A stretch of 60,746 bases of DNA from the NCBI GenBank assembly GCA_026709365.1, contig JAPOTD010000044.1:1-60746 (forward strand), in the 5' to 3' direction. This DNA is from Gammaproteobacteria bacterium. Lineage in GTDB: Bacteria > Pseudomonadota > Gammaproteobacteria > Pseudomonadales > Azotimanducaceae. The translations under genes and the position numbers were made by a program. Numbering within the stretch: position 1 is the stretch's first letter; the number at the start of each line of letters is the position of its first letter. The notes beneath the pieces were generated by a model. It was not told the origin of the DNA. It made no database searches and was given only the letters and a program-made list of their open reading frames with translations. Shown here in pieces: positions 1 through 8,547 of this stretch.

Positions 1-1585
1 CAGTAACGAAAGTGGTGCGGCTACCGCCAGTGACGATGCAGAATCCTGTTCTTTCGGTATCGCCCACGTAGGTCTTGATCTGCTCGTAGGGCACGCCCAG
101 GGTCTCCGCCGCCATCAGGCCCATGGAGGCCCTAGAGCCGCCGATGTCGGGGCTGCCTTCCATGACGATCACGGTACCGTCCTCGTTGATGCGCACCTCC
201 GCGCTCGACTGCATGCCGATGTTGAACCAGAAGCCCGCAGCCACCCCGCGCCCGGCACCTTCCGGCACCGGCTTGGTGTAGTTGGGGTGTTTTTTGGCCG
301 CCTCGATGCAGGCCTTGAAGCCGATGGCCGGGAACTTCGGCCCATAAGGGGCTTGGGTGCCCTCATCGGCGGCATTGACCATGCGCAAATCCAAGGGATC
401 CATGCCGATCTGGCGGGCGATGTCATCCAAGGCCACCTCGAAGGCGTGCATGGCCTGGGGAGCGCCCGGCGCCCGGTAGGCCGCCACCTTGGGCTTGTTC
501 ACCAGCACGTCGTTGGCTTCAACCAGGAAGTTCTCGATCGCGTAGGGCGCAAAGATCGACATGGCGCCGGGCATGATGGGCCCGCCCGCAAAGGCCCCGG
601 CCTCATAGGCCAGCCATGCCTTGGCGGCGGTGATCCTGCCGTCCTTTTGCGCGCCCACCTTCACCCGGCAGACGCTGCCGGAGGTGGGGCCGGTGGCGCG
701 GAACACCTCCTCCCGGGACATGACCATCTTCACTGGCCGGCCTGCCTGCTTGGACAGCACCACGGCGACCGGCTCCAGGTAAACCACGGTCTTGCCGCCG
801 AAGCCGCCGCCGATTTCGGAGGCGATGAACTTCAGGTCGCCGATTTTCCAGTTAAGGATCTTCGAGGTCATGGCGCGGAACTCAAAATGGCCCTGGGTGC
901 AGCACCAGACGGTGGCCTTGCCCTCCTCGTTGACCGTCGCCGTGCAGGCGTGGGGCTCAATGTAGCCTTGATGAGCCATGGGGATGCGGTACTCGCCCTC
1001 CACCACAACGTCGGCCTGCTCGAAGCCCGCCTCCAAGTCGCCTCGAGTCAAGGCCATCACCGAAGCGATGTTGCTCGGCTTGTCTGGCTTTTCGGGCAGG
1101 TTCTTGGTGAAGCAGTTCTCATCGAGCAGGGTGGCATCCGGGGCCATGGCCTCCAGCACGTCGAGCACCGGCGGCAGCGGCTCGTACTCCACTTCGATGG
1201 CCTGCAGGGCCCGCTCCGCCACCTCCACGCTGGTGGCCGCGACTGCCGCCACCGCATGACCGTGGTACAGGGCCTTGTCACGGGCCATGACGTTGCGGGC
1301 GACATCGGCCACGTCGCCGCCGCCCTCGCCGCCGACCTCGCCGCTTGCCACCTTGGGGAAGTCGGCGCCGGACACTGCGGCATGGACGCCATCCATGGCC
1401 AAGGCCTTGGATACGTCAACGCTCGTGATGCGGGCGTGGGCGTGGGGGCTGCGCAGCACCCTGCCGTGCAGCATGTTGGGCAGGTTCTGGTCAGCGCCGA
1501 ACTGCGCCCTGCCGGTGACCTTATCCACCCCGTCCGGGCGCACCGGGCGGGTTCCCACATATCGATAATCTACGGCCTCAGCCAT
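1..1585 (-). CDS. Molybdenum hydroxylase large (Moco-binding) subunit, xanthine/CO dehydrogenase family, partial
   Basis: Large catalytic subunit of a molybdopterin hydroxylase; it would oxidise a carbonyl, heteroaromatic or CoA-type substrate at the Mo centre. About 528 residues are visible and the C-terminus runs off the window. The ATG at 1585 follows AGGAG and gives MAEAVDYRYVGTRPVRPDG, the usual family N-terminus. The glycine-rich Moco motif GGGFGGK lies near residue 260, and AYRAPGAPQ near residue 369 sits where true CO dehydrogenases carry AYRCSFR, so this is not a form I CO dehydrogenase. It is the last gene of a minus-strand operon after the FAD and 2Fe-2S subunits. The substrate is unknown; family assignment is firm. 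Confidence 0.93.
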   Translation of the reverse strand, partial: MAEAVDYRYVGTRPVRPDGVDKVTGRAQFGADQNLPNMLHGRVLRSPHAHARITSVDVSKALAMDGVHAAVSGADFPKVASGEVGGEGGGDVADVARNVMARDKALYHGHAVAAVAATSVEVAERALQAIEVEYEPLPPVLDVLEAMAPDATLLDENCFTKNLPEKPDKPSNIASVMALTRGDLEAGFEQADVVVEGEYRIPMAHQGYIEPHACTATVNEEGKATVWCCTQGHFEFRAMTSKILNWKIGDLKFIASEIGGGFGGKTVVYLEPVAVVLSKQAGRPVKMVMSREEVFRATGPTSGSVCRVKVGAQKDGRITAAKAWLAYEAGAFAGGPIMPGAMSIFAPYAIENFLVEANDVLVNKPKVAAYRAPGAPQAMHAFEVALDDIARQIGMDPLDLRMVNAADEGTQAPYGPKFPAIGFKACIEAAKKHPNYTKPVPEGAGRGVAAGFWFNIGMQSSAEVRINEDGTVIVMEGSPDIGGSRASMGLMAAETLGVPYEQIKTYVGDTERTGFCIVTGGSRTTFVT

Positions 1586-1622
1586 TTGCGATCTCCTGTT
1601 GGACGTATGAATTTCAGTTCAA

Positions 1623-1692
1623 TCATGCCTCGTGGGCGAGTTCTTGGGCGGCGTCCTGCACCGCTCTAACGATCTTGTCGTAGCCCGTGCAG
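1623..1692 (-). pseudogene. Orphan 3' fragment of a second 2Fe-2S subunit gene
   Basis: This 70-bp stretch repeats the last 22 codons and TGA stop of the 2Fe-2S subunit gene (1709-1778) with 64 of 70 bases identical. Read in the same frame it still spells CTGYDKIVRAVQDAAQELA and then HEA-stop. All six differences are synonymous: AGG/AGA, CAG/CAA, GAG/GAA, TTG/CTC (two bases) and GAA/GAG. It has no start of its own and lies between the functional 2Fe-2S gene and the large-subunit gene. The pattern fits the end of a diverged allele left behind by homologous recombination. Confidence 0.85.
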
Positions 1693-1708
1693 GCGCTGCA
1701 CTTCCTCA

Positions 1709-2188
1709 TCATGCTTCGTGGGCCAACTCCTGGGCGGCGTCCTGCACCGCCCTAACGATCTTGTCGTAGCCCGTGCAGCGGCACAGGTTGCCGGCGAGCC
1801 AATAGCGGATGGTGCGCTCGTCGGGGTTCGGGTTGCGGTCCAGCAGGGCCTTGGCAGCGACGATGAAGCCGGGGGTGCAAACGCCGCACTGCAGCGCCGC
1901 ATGCTCGAGAAACTTCTGCTGAATCGGGTGCAGGCCGTCGCCCTCGGCGATGCCTTCAATGGTGGTGATCTCGGCCCCTTCCGCCTCCGCAGCCAGCATC
2001 AGGCAGGAGCAGACCAAGCGGCCATCGACGATCACCGAGCAGGCACCGCAGTCGCCAGTGCCGCAGCCTTCCTTGGTGCCGAGCTTGCCGACCTCGTCGC
2101 GCAGCGCGTCGAGCAGGGACTGCTGCGGCGAGCCGAGAAAATCGACCTGATCGCCGTTGATGGTGGTGCGGATGTGCATTTTGCTCAT
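1709..2188 (-). CDS. Molybdenum hydroxylase small subunit, two [2Fe-2S] clusters
   Basis: Electron-transfer subunit passing electrons from the Mo centre to FAD. It has 159 residues, normal for the family. The N-terminal plant-ferredoxin-like motif CGTGDCGAC plus a later Cys (residues about 42-62) binds one cluster; the C-terminal QCGVCTPG and LCRCTGY motifs (about 100-140) bind the second. The ATG at 2188 starts 12 bases after the FAD subunit's stop, so the genes are an operon. A diverged copy of its 3' end follows the stop codon. Confidence 0.95.
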   Translation of the reverse strand: MSKMHIRTTINGDQVDFLGSPQQSLLDALRDEVGKLGTKEGCGTGDCGACSVIVDGRLVCSCLMLAAEAEGAEITTIEGIAEGDGLHPIQQKFLEHAALQCGVCTPGFIVAAKALLDRNPNPDERTIRYWLAGNLCRCTGYDKIVRAVQDAAQELAHEA

Positions 2189-2200
2189 GGGGTGGTTCTC

Positions 2201-3079
2201 CTAAGCGGCCAAGGCGCGGTCGCGGGCGATGGCCCCGGCGCGCCGGCAAAGGACGGCGACGACCTTGCGCCGGTACTCAACGGTGCCGCGCTTGTCGGTG
2301 ATGGGGGAGGCGGCTGCCGAACAGGCGGCGCCGGCAGCGGCCAGCGCCTCATCATCCACGGCGGTGCCGACCAGCGCGGCGGCGGCCTCGGGCACCAGCA
2401 GCGGCGTCGGGGCGACGGCGCCGATGCCCACTCGGGCCGCCGTGCAGGTGCCGCTGCCGTCGAGCGTGACGCTGACGCCGGCGCCGGCCACGGCGATGTC
2501 CATTTCCGTGCGGGGTATGAAGCGCAGGTAGGCATCACCCGTGTTGGCGGGCGGACGCGGGAACTTAAGGCCAAGCAGGAACTCATCGCCAGTCATGACG
2601 TTGGTGCCCACGCCGGTGCAGAACGCCTCCACCGGAACTTCCCGCTCACCGCCGCTGCCGACGATGACGCAAACGCCGCGGTCGGCAATCATGGCGGGAA
2701 TGGTGTCGGCGGCGGGCGACGAGTTGCAAAGGTTGCCGCCCAGGGAGGCACGGCCCTGAATCTGGGTGGAGCCGATGAGGTCAGCCGCCTCGATCAAGCC
2801 CGGCAGCAGGGATTTCAGTTCCTGGTTCTCGTTCAGGACGGCACTGGGAATGGCCGCGCCGATGTATATCCCGTCGCTGCCGATGTCCAGGCGGTTGGTC
2901 TCCGCAATCTTCTTCACGTCAACGATGGTGCGCGGCGCCTTGTCCAAGCCGCGCAGCTGGACCAGCAGATCGGTGCCGCCCGCCAGAACCTGGGCGCGAC
3001 GCCCGCTGTTGGCATGGTCATGCAGAACGCCGACGGCATCAGCGACGTTGCTCGGGGCCACGTAGGCAAATTCGCCCAT
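2201..3079 (-). CDS. Molybdenum hydroxylase medium subunit, FAD-binding
   Basis: FAD subunit (292 residues) of the same hydroxylase, moving electrons from the 2Fe-2S subunit to an external acceptor. The two family FAD motifs are present: AGGTDLLVQL (about residues 33-42) and SLGGNLCNSSP (about 113-123). The ATG at 3079 is preceded by GGGAGG. It is first of three minus-strand genes in the order medium-small-large. The promoter should lie between 3080 and 3200. Xanthine-type and CO-type medium subunits look alike here, so the substrate cannot be read from this gene. Confidence 0.94.
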   Translation of the reverse strand: MGEFAYVAPSNVADAVGVLHDHANSGRRAQVLAGGTDLLVQLRGLDKAPRTIVDVKKIAETNRLDIGSDGIYIGAAIPSAVLNENQELKSLLPGLIEAADLIGSTQIQGRASLGGNLCNSSPAADTIPAMIADRGVCVIVGSGGEREVPVEAFCTGVGTNVMTGDEFLLGLKFPRPPANTGDAYLRFIPRTEMDIAVAGAGVSVTLDGSGTCTAARVGIGAVAPTPLLVPEAAAALVGTAVDDEALAAAGAACSAAASPITDKRGTVEYRRKVVAVLCRRAGAIARDRALAA

Positions 3080-3336
3080 GAATCCTCCCTGTCAGATTTC
3101 AGATTTTGCCTTCCGGTGAGCGGCGTCGAGCGCTGCGGCTCTCCGGGGGGCGCAATGTATCACAGAATCAAAAGAGAAAAGGCGCGACCTCCCGGTCTCA
3201 GCGGACCTTCGGTCCGCGTTGGCGGGACATTGCGGATCGAGAACATCCTCGCGTGGCACTGAACCCAAGGGATTCGTCCTGAGCGGCGCGTCAACGGCGC
3301 TATACTTCGGTCTTCGCAAACGTCCCGGAGGCCCCT
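3080..3336. other. Divergent intergenic region with a GC hairpin
   Basis: No gene is seen in these 257 bases. They separate the divergently transcribed hydroxylase operon and ETF-QO gene and must hold both promoters. A perfect hairpin GCGGACC/GGTCCGC with a TTC loop lies at 3201-3217. It resembles the variable second hairpin of the dispersed element found elsewhere in the window, but the conserved first hairpin is absent. Confidence 0.6.
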
Positions 3337-4983
3337 ATGCAGCGTGAGTCCATGGAATTCGACGTGGTGATCGTCGGGGCTGGGCCGGCCGGGCTGTCGG
3401 CGGCCATCCGCCTGATGCAGCTTGGCGAAGAGGCTGGCGAGGAGGTCTCCGTCTGCCTCGTCGAAAAGGGCAGCGAGGTCGGCGCGCACATTCTCTCCGG
3501 GGCCATTCTGTCGCCCAAGTCCCTCAACGAGCTGCTGCCGGATTGGCCATCCACGGGCGCCCCGGTGACCACGCCGGTCACCAGCGACGAGTACTGCATG
3601 CTGACCAGCGCCAAGTCCCGCATCGCCCTGCCCCGCCTGATCATCCCGCGCCCCATTCACAACGACGGCAACTACGCCATATCGCTGGGCAACCTGTGCC
3701 GCTGGCTGGGGGAGCAGGCGGAGGAAATGGGCGTCAACGTCTTCCCCGGCTTTGCCGCGAGCGAAGTGCTCTACAACGACGACGGCAGCGTCAAGGGAGT
3801 CGCCACCGGCGACATGGGCATCGGCAAGGACGGCGCGCCCAAGGACACCCACGAACCGGGCTACGAACTGCACGCCAAGTACACCCTGCTCGCCGAAGGC
3901 TGCCGGGGCCACCTCGGCAAGCAGCTCATGGCCAAGTTCGGGCTGCGCGGCAGCAGCGGCACCCAGCACTACGCCATCGGCATCAAGGAACTGTGGGACA
4001 TCGACCCCGCCAAGCACCAGCCCGGGCGCATCCTGCACACCCTAGGCTGGCCGTTGGGCCGGCTGGCCGGCGCCACCGGGGGCGGCTTCCTCTACCACCT
4101 TGACGGCAACCAGGTCTCCCTCGGCCTAATCGTGGACCTGTGCTACGCCAACCCGCACTTAAGCCCCTTCGACGAGATGCAGCGCTGGAAGCACCATCCG
4201 CTGATCGCCGGCCAGCTCGAAGGCGGCACCCGCGTCTCCTACGGCGCACGGGCCATCGTCAAGGGCGGCCTGCAGGCGCTGCCCAAGCTGACCGTGCCGG
4301 GCGCTGCCCTGATCGGCGACGACGCCGGCTTCCTCAACGTGCTCAAGGTCAAGGGCAGCCACACGGCGATGAAGTCCGGCATGCTCGGCGCCGAAGCGGT
4401 GTTCGCCGCCCTGCAGCGCGGCGAGGCGGGCACGGAAGTCGATCTGCAGCAACGCTTCGAGGCGTCCTGGCTGCATGATGAGCTGCACTCGTCGCGCAAC
4501 GCCGGGCCGGCCTGGCACAAGCTCGGCATCTTCTTCGGCTCCGCCTACTCCTTCGCCGAGCAGCTCGTCGGCGGCAAGGCCCCGTGGACGCTGCAGGATC
4601 CGGTGCCCGACCACGCCACCCTCAAACCCGCCGACGAGGCGCCGAAAATCGACTACCCGAAGCCGGACGGCAAGCTGTCGTTCGACAAGCTCTCCAGCGT
4701 GTTCCTGTCCAACACCAACCACGAGGAGGACCAGCCCTGCCACCTGACGCTGGCCGACCCTGAGGCGCCGATCCGCGACAACCTGCCCAAGTTCGATGAA
4801 CCGGCGCAGCGCTACTGCCCGGCGGGCGTGTACGAGGTGGTGCGGGAGAATGGCGCGCCGCGCTTCCAGATCAACGCCCAGAACTGCGTCCACTGCAAGA
4901 CCTGCGACATCAAGGATCCGGCTCAGAACATCAATTGGGTGGCGCCGGAAGGGGCCGGCGGGCCGAACTACCCCAACATGTAG
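3337..4983 (+). CDS. Electron transfer flavoprotein-ubiquinone oxidoreductase (ETF-QO)
   Basis: Membrane-associated flavo-iron-sulfur enzyme that oxidises reduced ETF and reduces ubiquinone, linking acyl-CoA and amine dehydrogenases to respiration. The 548-residue length is standard. The N-terminal dinucleotide-binding motif GAGPAGLSAAIRL is at about residues 14-26, a second FAD motif LIGDDAGFLNVLKVKG is mid-protein, and the C-terminus has the [4Fe-4S] ligands CPAGVY and CVHCKTC followed by the ending GGPNYPNM. The ATG at 3337 has GGAGG at 3327-3331. It is transcribed alone and converges on the DUF1285 gene. Confidence 0.97.
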   Translation: MQRESMEFDVVIVGAGPAGLSAAIRLMQLGEEAGEEVSVCLVEKGSEVGAHILSGAILSPKSLNELLPDWPSTGAPVTTPVTSDEYCMLTSAKSRIALPRLIIPRPIHNDGNYAISLGNLCRWLGEQAEEMGVNVFPGFAASEVLYNDDGSVKGVATGDMGIGKDGAPKDTHEPGYELHAKYTLLAEGCRGHLGKQLMAKFGLRGSSGTQHYAIGIKELWDIDPAKHQPGRILHTLGWPLGRLAGATGGGFLYHLDGNQVSLGLIVDLCYANPHLSPFDEMQRWKHHPLIAGQLEGGTRVSYGARAIVKGGLQALPKLTVPGAALIGDDAGFLNVLKVKGSHTAMKSGMLGAEAVFAALQRGEAGTEVDLQQRFEASWLHDELHSSRNAGPAWHKLGIFFGSAYSFAEQLVGGKAPWTLQDPVPDHATLKPADEAPKIDYPKPDGKLSFDKLSSVFLSNTNHEEDQPCHLTLADPEAPIRDNLPKFDEPAQRYCPAGVYEVVRENGAPRFQINAQNCVHCKTCDIKDPAQNINWVAPEGAGGPNYPNM

Positions 4984-4984
4984 C

Positions 4985-5575
4985 TCATTCGCTCGCACCC
5001 AAATCGAAGCGGGCGCCAGCCGAACGCAGCCACAGGTGGCCATCCGCCTCCTCGGCAAGGTCGATCAACTGATAGTAGGGCGACCTGGCGACCAAGGCGT
5101 TCAGCCCGTCGCGCACGTGGATGTAAGGCCGGGGGCCCTGCGGACCCTCGCGCAGCCAGAACGGGTGTTCGGCATCAAGGCGCACCACGTCATCGGTCTG
5201 GGTGCGCAGCAGGATTTCCCGGCCATCGCCCTGCCCCGCGCATTCGCACTCAACGGCCAGCAACGGCACGTCCTCAACGATGATCCTCAGCTTCTCGTGG
5301 GGCGTCACCAGAAAGTGGCTGCCACCCTCATTGCGCAGAATGCCGGCGAACAAGCGCACCAGGGACGCCCGCTCGAAGTGCCTCCCCTCATGGTGCCATA
5401 CGCCTTCGCGGTCGATGCGGATGTCGATTTCGCCCTCGCGTTCGGGATGCCACTGCGCCACCGGCGGCAGGCGCCGATCAGCCTGCAACTGCAGCAGCTC
5501 GGCCAACGGCGGGAGCGTCTCGGCCGGGGCCGAACGCGCTGAAATCCCGCTGCCGCCTCGAACGCCGACGCTCAC
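4985..5575 (-). CDS. DUF1285 domain protein
   Basis: A 196-residue protein matching the DUF1285 pattern: LPPVAQWHPEREGEIDIRI, HFLVTPHEKLRI, VEDVPLL and DDVVRLDAEHPFW. Function is not established. The GTG start at 5575 overlaps the moaA stop codon as GTGA, so the two are probably translationally coupled. No signal peptide or membrane segment is seen. The stop lies one base from the ETF-QO stop, so the two genes converge with no room for a terminator between them. Confidence 0.85.
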   Translation of the reverse strand: MSVGVRGGSGISARSAPAETLPPLAELLQLQADRRLPPVAQWHPEREGEIDIRIDREGVWHHEGRHFERASLVRLFAGILRNEGGSHFLVTPHEKLRIIVEDVPLLAVECECAGQGDGREILLRTQTDDVVRLDAEHPFWLREGPQGPRPYIHVRDGLNALVARSPYYQLIDLAEEADGHLWLRSAGARFDLGASE

Positions 5576-6537
5576 CCGCCGATGAACTTCATCACCGTGA
5601 CCTCGCCGCGGAAGCTGACGCTCTGCTTGTCGCCCAAGGCTCGGGTCAGCAGCTGCCGCAGGCGGGCCAGGGCTTGCGGGCGCGGCAGCTCCAGCACCGG
5701 GCGCAGATCGTGGCGGCGGGCGTTGGAAAGGCAGCCGTACAGGTAGCCGTCGGAGGACAGGCGCAGGCGGGTGCAGGTGCTGCAGAACGGTTCGCTCTCG
5801 TTGGCGATGATGCCGAACACGCCCCGCCCCGGCACCTCAAAGCGGGCCGCAGTGGAGTCAAAAGGCGCATCGGTGCGCGTGAACTCGTGACGCTGCCCGA
5901 TGGCTTCCAGAATTTCGTCCATCCCGTAGAAGTCCTGGAGGTACTGATTGCCCGCCCGCAGGTGGCCCATCTTCATCAGCTCAATGAAGCGCAGCTCGAT
6001 GCCGCGCTCGAAACAGTAGTCGAGCATCGGCAGAATCTGGTTGGCGTTCTTGGTGCGCATCGGCACCATGTTGACCTTGACCCGAATGTCGGCCTTGAGC
6101 ATGCGCTCGATGCCTTGCAGCACCGTGGCGAGGTCGCCGCTGCGGGCGATGGCCCGAAAGCCGTTGGCGTCCAAGGTGTCCAAGCTGACGTTGATGCGGC
6201 GCACGCCCGCGTCGATGATCAAGCCCGCCTTGCGCGGCAGCAACTGGCCGTTGGTGGTGAGGGACACGTCCTGGAGCGGCAGCGCCATGACCAATGGCAG
6301 CAGCGCGTCGAACTTTGGCGAAAGCAGCGGCTCGCCGCCGGTGATGCGCAGCTTCTCAATGCCGCCTGCCTCAATAAGCAGTTCCACCGCTTGGCTCATC
6401 TCCGCCGCACTCAACTCGCGGACCGCGGCTTGCAGGCGCTTGCCGTCGGGCACGCAGTAGGTGCAGGCGTAATTACAGGCTGCGGTCAGGCTGATGCGCA
6501 GGTTGCGGAAGCGGCGGCCGTGGGCGTCAACGATCAC
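5572..6537 (-). CDS. moaA: GTP 3',8-cyclase MoaA
   Basis: Radical-SAM enzyme for the first step of molybdenum cofactor synthesis, turning GTP into 3',8-cyclo-7,8-dihydro-GTP for MoaC. It has 321 residues. The radical-SAM triad CNYACTYC is at residues 21-28, the C-terminal second cluster is CSTCTRLRLSSDG plus a later Cys, and the protein ends FIGG with the conserved Gly-Gly tail. I chose the GTG at 6537 because AAGGAG lies 7 bases upstream and the product then begins like other MoaA proteins; a longer open frame runs to 6657 but reads as low-complexity Arg/Gly/Pro. It may supply cofactor to the hydroxylase encoded nearby. Confidence 0.95.
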   Translation of the reverse strand: MIVDAHGRRFRNLRISLTAACNYACTYCVPDGKRLQAAVRELSAAEMSQAVELLIEAGGIEKLRITGGEPLLSPKFDALLPLVMALPLQDVSLTTNGQLLPRKAGLIIDAGVRRINVSLDTLDANGFRAIARSGDLATVLQGIERMLKADIRVKVNMVPMRTKNANQILPMLDYCFERGIELRFIELMKMGHLRAGNQYLQDFYGMDEILEAIGQRHEFTRTDAPFDSTAARFEVPGRGVFGIIANESEPFCSTCTRLRLSSDGYLYGCLSNARRHDLRPVLELPRPQALARLRQLLTRALGDKQSVSFRGEVTVMKFIGG

Positions 6538-6804
6538 TGGCAAGCTCCTTGGCCAACCCCCAGCGGGACGTCGCCGATCCGGCCTTCCTGCGGGGCCACT
6601 CCCTCCAGGCCGCCGGAATGCGCCCGCTTGAAGCGCGATGCCTCGGGCCAAGCGCATCCCGTCCGCGATTGGGCTGCCGGAAAGCGATTTGGATTAAGGA
6701 GTTTGGGAAGTTGTTCCATGGCGGGACGCAGCCGCGTTTCCGATTCGATCCATGCCTTAGTATGCCTGTTCCCGCACGTCAGGGGAAAACACGGCTTTTC
6801 CTGA
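6538..6804. other. Intergenic region, moaA promoter side
   Basis: These 267 bases lie between two minus-strand genes, murF upstream and moaA downstream. No credible gene is present: the open frames are opposite-strand shadows without a ribosome binding site. A molybdenum-cofactor riboswitch would be expected here in some relatives; I looked for one and could not convince myself of it by eye. Confidence 0.5.
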
Positions 6805-8166
6805 TCAAGCCCCAGCCTGCAGGGCGCAAGCCAGCCGATCGGCAAACCGGCTCACCCAGAACACCCGATTGGAGCCCTTGACCAACACCCGGTCCCCAGG
6901 CCGAATGCCGCCAACCAACTCCTCAAGCAACGCATCGTCAGCCCTCTCCCGCCAAACCCAACGCTGGGACTCAGCCAACTCGGCATAGAGCGCCCGCATG
7001 CCCGCCCCCACCGCCACGACTTGGTCAACATGGCCACAAGCCTCAGCAAGCCCGCTGTGGTAGGCATCGCTCTCATCCCCAAGCTCCAACATCTCCCCCA
7101 GCACGGCAATGGTTCGCCCCCGACCGTTGCGCAGCCCCACAAGCGCCGCCCGCATGCTGGCCGGATTGGCGTTGTAGCTGTCATCCACCACCACCGCCCG
7201 TCCGCAAGGCCGCTCGGTGCCGCGCCCGCCGGGGATCAGGCTGTCCGGCAAGTCAACAGCCGCATCAGGCCCCTGGCCAAGCGCCTTGAGCACGCATAAC
7301 ACCGCCGCCAACGACAGCGCCCGATGATGCCCGCCACCGGGCACGCGAGCCTCGATGCGCCGCCCGTCCACCTCATAGGCAGCATGGCCTTCCTCGCAGC
7401 CAAGCAGGCGGCAATCCGCGCCCTTGCCTTCGCCAAACGTGAGCGTGCGCAGCCCATCCGGCAGCCCAGCCTTGCCCAAGGACTGCTCGAGCACCAATAC
7501 GCCTCCATCCCTCAACCCTCTGCAAATGGAGAGTTTTTCCGTCCGAATGGCATTCAGGTCAGCAAAGAACTCCCGATGGGCGGGATGCACGTTGAGCACT
7601 AGGGCCACGGTGGGCGAAACCAGCCGGGAGAGCGTTTCAATCTCGCCGGGATGGTTGGTGCCAACCTCAAGCACGGCGCGCTCGGTCCCGGCTGGCGCGG
7701 ACGCCAAGGACAGCGGCACACCGAGATGGTTGTTCAAGCTGCCCGCCGTGGTGAAGGCATCCAGCGCCGCCCCCAACAGGGTCTTGACCGTCGTCTTGCC
7801 GCTGCTGCCCGTGACCGCGACCACGTCCCCGCCCAAGGCCCGCCGCCGGGCGCGGGCCAGCGCCCAAAGGCCGTCAAGGCTGTCGTCAACGCGCAGCAAG
7901 GGACCGTCGGCGCCAACGTCCCGGTGTACCAAGGCCGCGGCGGCACCCCGCTCAAAGGCGTCGGCCACGTAGTCGTGGCCATCCCGCTCGGAGCGGCTGG
8001 CGGCATGAAAGCGAGGTCCGGGATCGCCAGCGAGGGCGATGAACAGCTCGCCGGGCTGAATGCGGCGGGAGTCGATGCCCAGGCCGGTGACGTCGGGGCC
8101 GTCCTGCTGCGGCAGGCCGAGGGCTTGGCACAGTTCAGGCCAGCGCCAGAGGGGCTGCGTTTCCAA
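6805..8166 (-). CDS. murF: UDP-MurNAc-tripeptide-D-alanyl-D-alanine ligase MurF
   Basis: Cytoplasmic ATP-dependent ligase adding D-Ala-D-Ala to the UDP-MurNAc tripeptide, the last cytoplasmic peptide-building step of peptidoglycan. It has 453 residues, the usual size. Motifs: ATP-binding GSSGKTTVK (about 118), NNHLGVP, EVGTNHPGEI, PGGGHHRALS and DDSYNANPASM. The best start is TTG at 8166; no ATG is available nearby. In most gammaproteobacteria murF sits in the dcw cluster with murE and mraY, but here it stands alone between a tRNA gene and moaA, so it has been relocated or is a second copy. Confidence 0.94.
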   Translation of the reverse strand: METQPLWRWPELCQALGLPQQDGPDVTGLGIDSRRIQPGELFIALAGDPGPRFHAASRSERDGHDYVADAFERGAAAALVHRDVGADGPLLRVDDSLDGLWALARARRRALGGDVVAVTGSSGKTTVKTLLGAALDAFTTAGSLNNHLGVPLSLASAPAGTERAVLEVGTNHPGEIETLSRLVSPTVALVLNVHPAHREFFADLNAIRTEKLSICRGLRDGGVLVLEQSLGKAGLPDGLRTLTFGEGKGADCRLLGCEEGHAAYEVDGRRIEARVPGGGHHRALSLAAVLCVLKALGQGPDAAVDLPDSLIPGGRGTERPCGRAVVVDDSYNANPASMRAALVGLRNGRGRTIAVLGEMLELGDESDAYHSGLAEACGHVDQVVAVGAGMRALYAELAESQRWVWRERADDALLEELVGGIRPGDRVLVKGSNRVFWVSRFADRLACALQAGA

Positions 8167-8243
8167 TCTTCGGTATCCAACTGGCTCTAGGGATTGGGTC
8201 GAACGGGGATTATATGCGCGACCTCAGCGCGTCGCTTACGGGT

Positions 8244-8249
8244 TATACT
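8244..8249 (+). promoter_or_regulatory. Likely -10 element of the tRNA-Ser promoter
   Basis: TATACT lies 35 bases before the tRNA and is followed by a GC-rich CCCGACC stretch, the discriminator type seen at stable-RNA promoters under stringent control. No clear -35 box is visible. A hairpin CTGCCCGC/GCGGGCAG (8256-8274) lies between this box and the tRNA and would be in the 5' leader of the precursor. Confidence 0.4.
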
Positions 8250-8278
8250 CCCGACCTGCCCGCACGGCGGGCAGTCCC

Positions 8279-8371
<93 letters not shown>

Positions 8372-8398
8372 AATCATTGAAAATCAACAAGTTATACA

Positions 8399-8422
8399 AA
8401 TTTGTCCCTAATTTGTCCCTAA
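8399..8422 (+). repeat. Two adjacent 11-bp direct repeats beside the tRNA
   Basis: The sequence AATTTGTCCCT occurs twice head to tail, followed by AA, starting 30 bases after the tRNA CCA. Short direct repeats at this place are typical of arm-type binding sites for tRNA-targeting tyrosine recombinases. The role is inferred from position. Confidence 0.55.
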
Positions 8423-8547
8423 CTTTTCAGTGAAGAAAATTGGGGGGCAAGATGCTCGTCACTTCTCACCCACCTAAATGATGCCACAAAAGAAGCCGTG
8501 CCAGCGCCCCAGGGCACCTCAGCTAGCCCCTTTGGGGGTGTCACCGC

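Noticed and set aside
1-1585. True form I carbon monoxide dehydrogenase large subunit
   Set aside because: The diagnostic AYRCSFR active-site motif is replaced by AYRAPGAPQ.
287-1669. 460-codon open frame on the plus strand
   Set aside because: It is antisense to the molybdenum hydroxylase large subunit, has low-complexity Gly/His/Ala-rich sequence and no ribosome binding site; long shadow frames are common at this GC content.
3201-3217. Further copy of the two-hairpin element at 3.2 kb
   Set aside because: Only a GC hairpin like hairpin B is present; the conserved hairpin A is missing.
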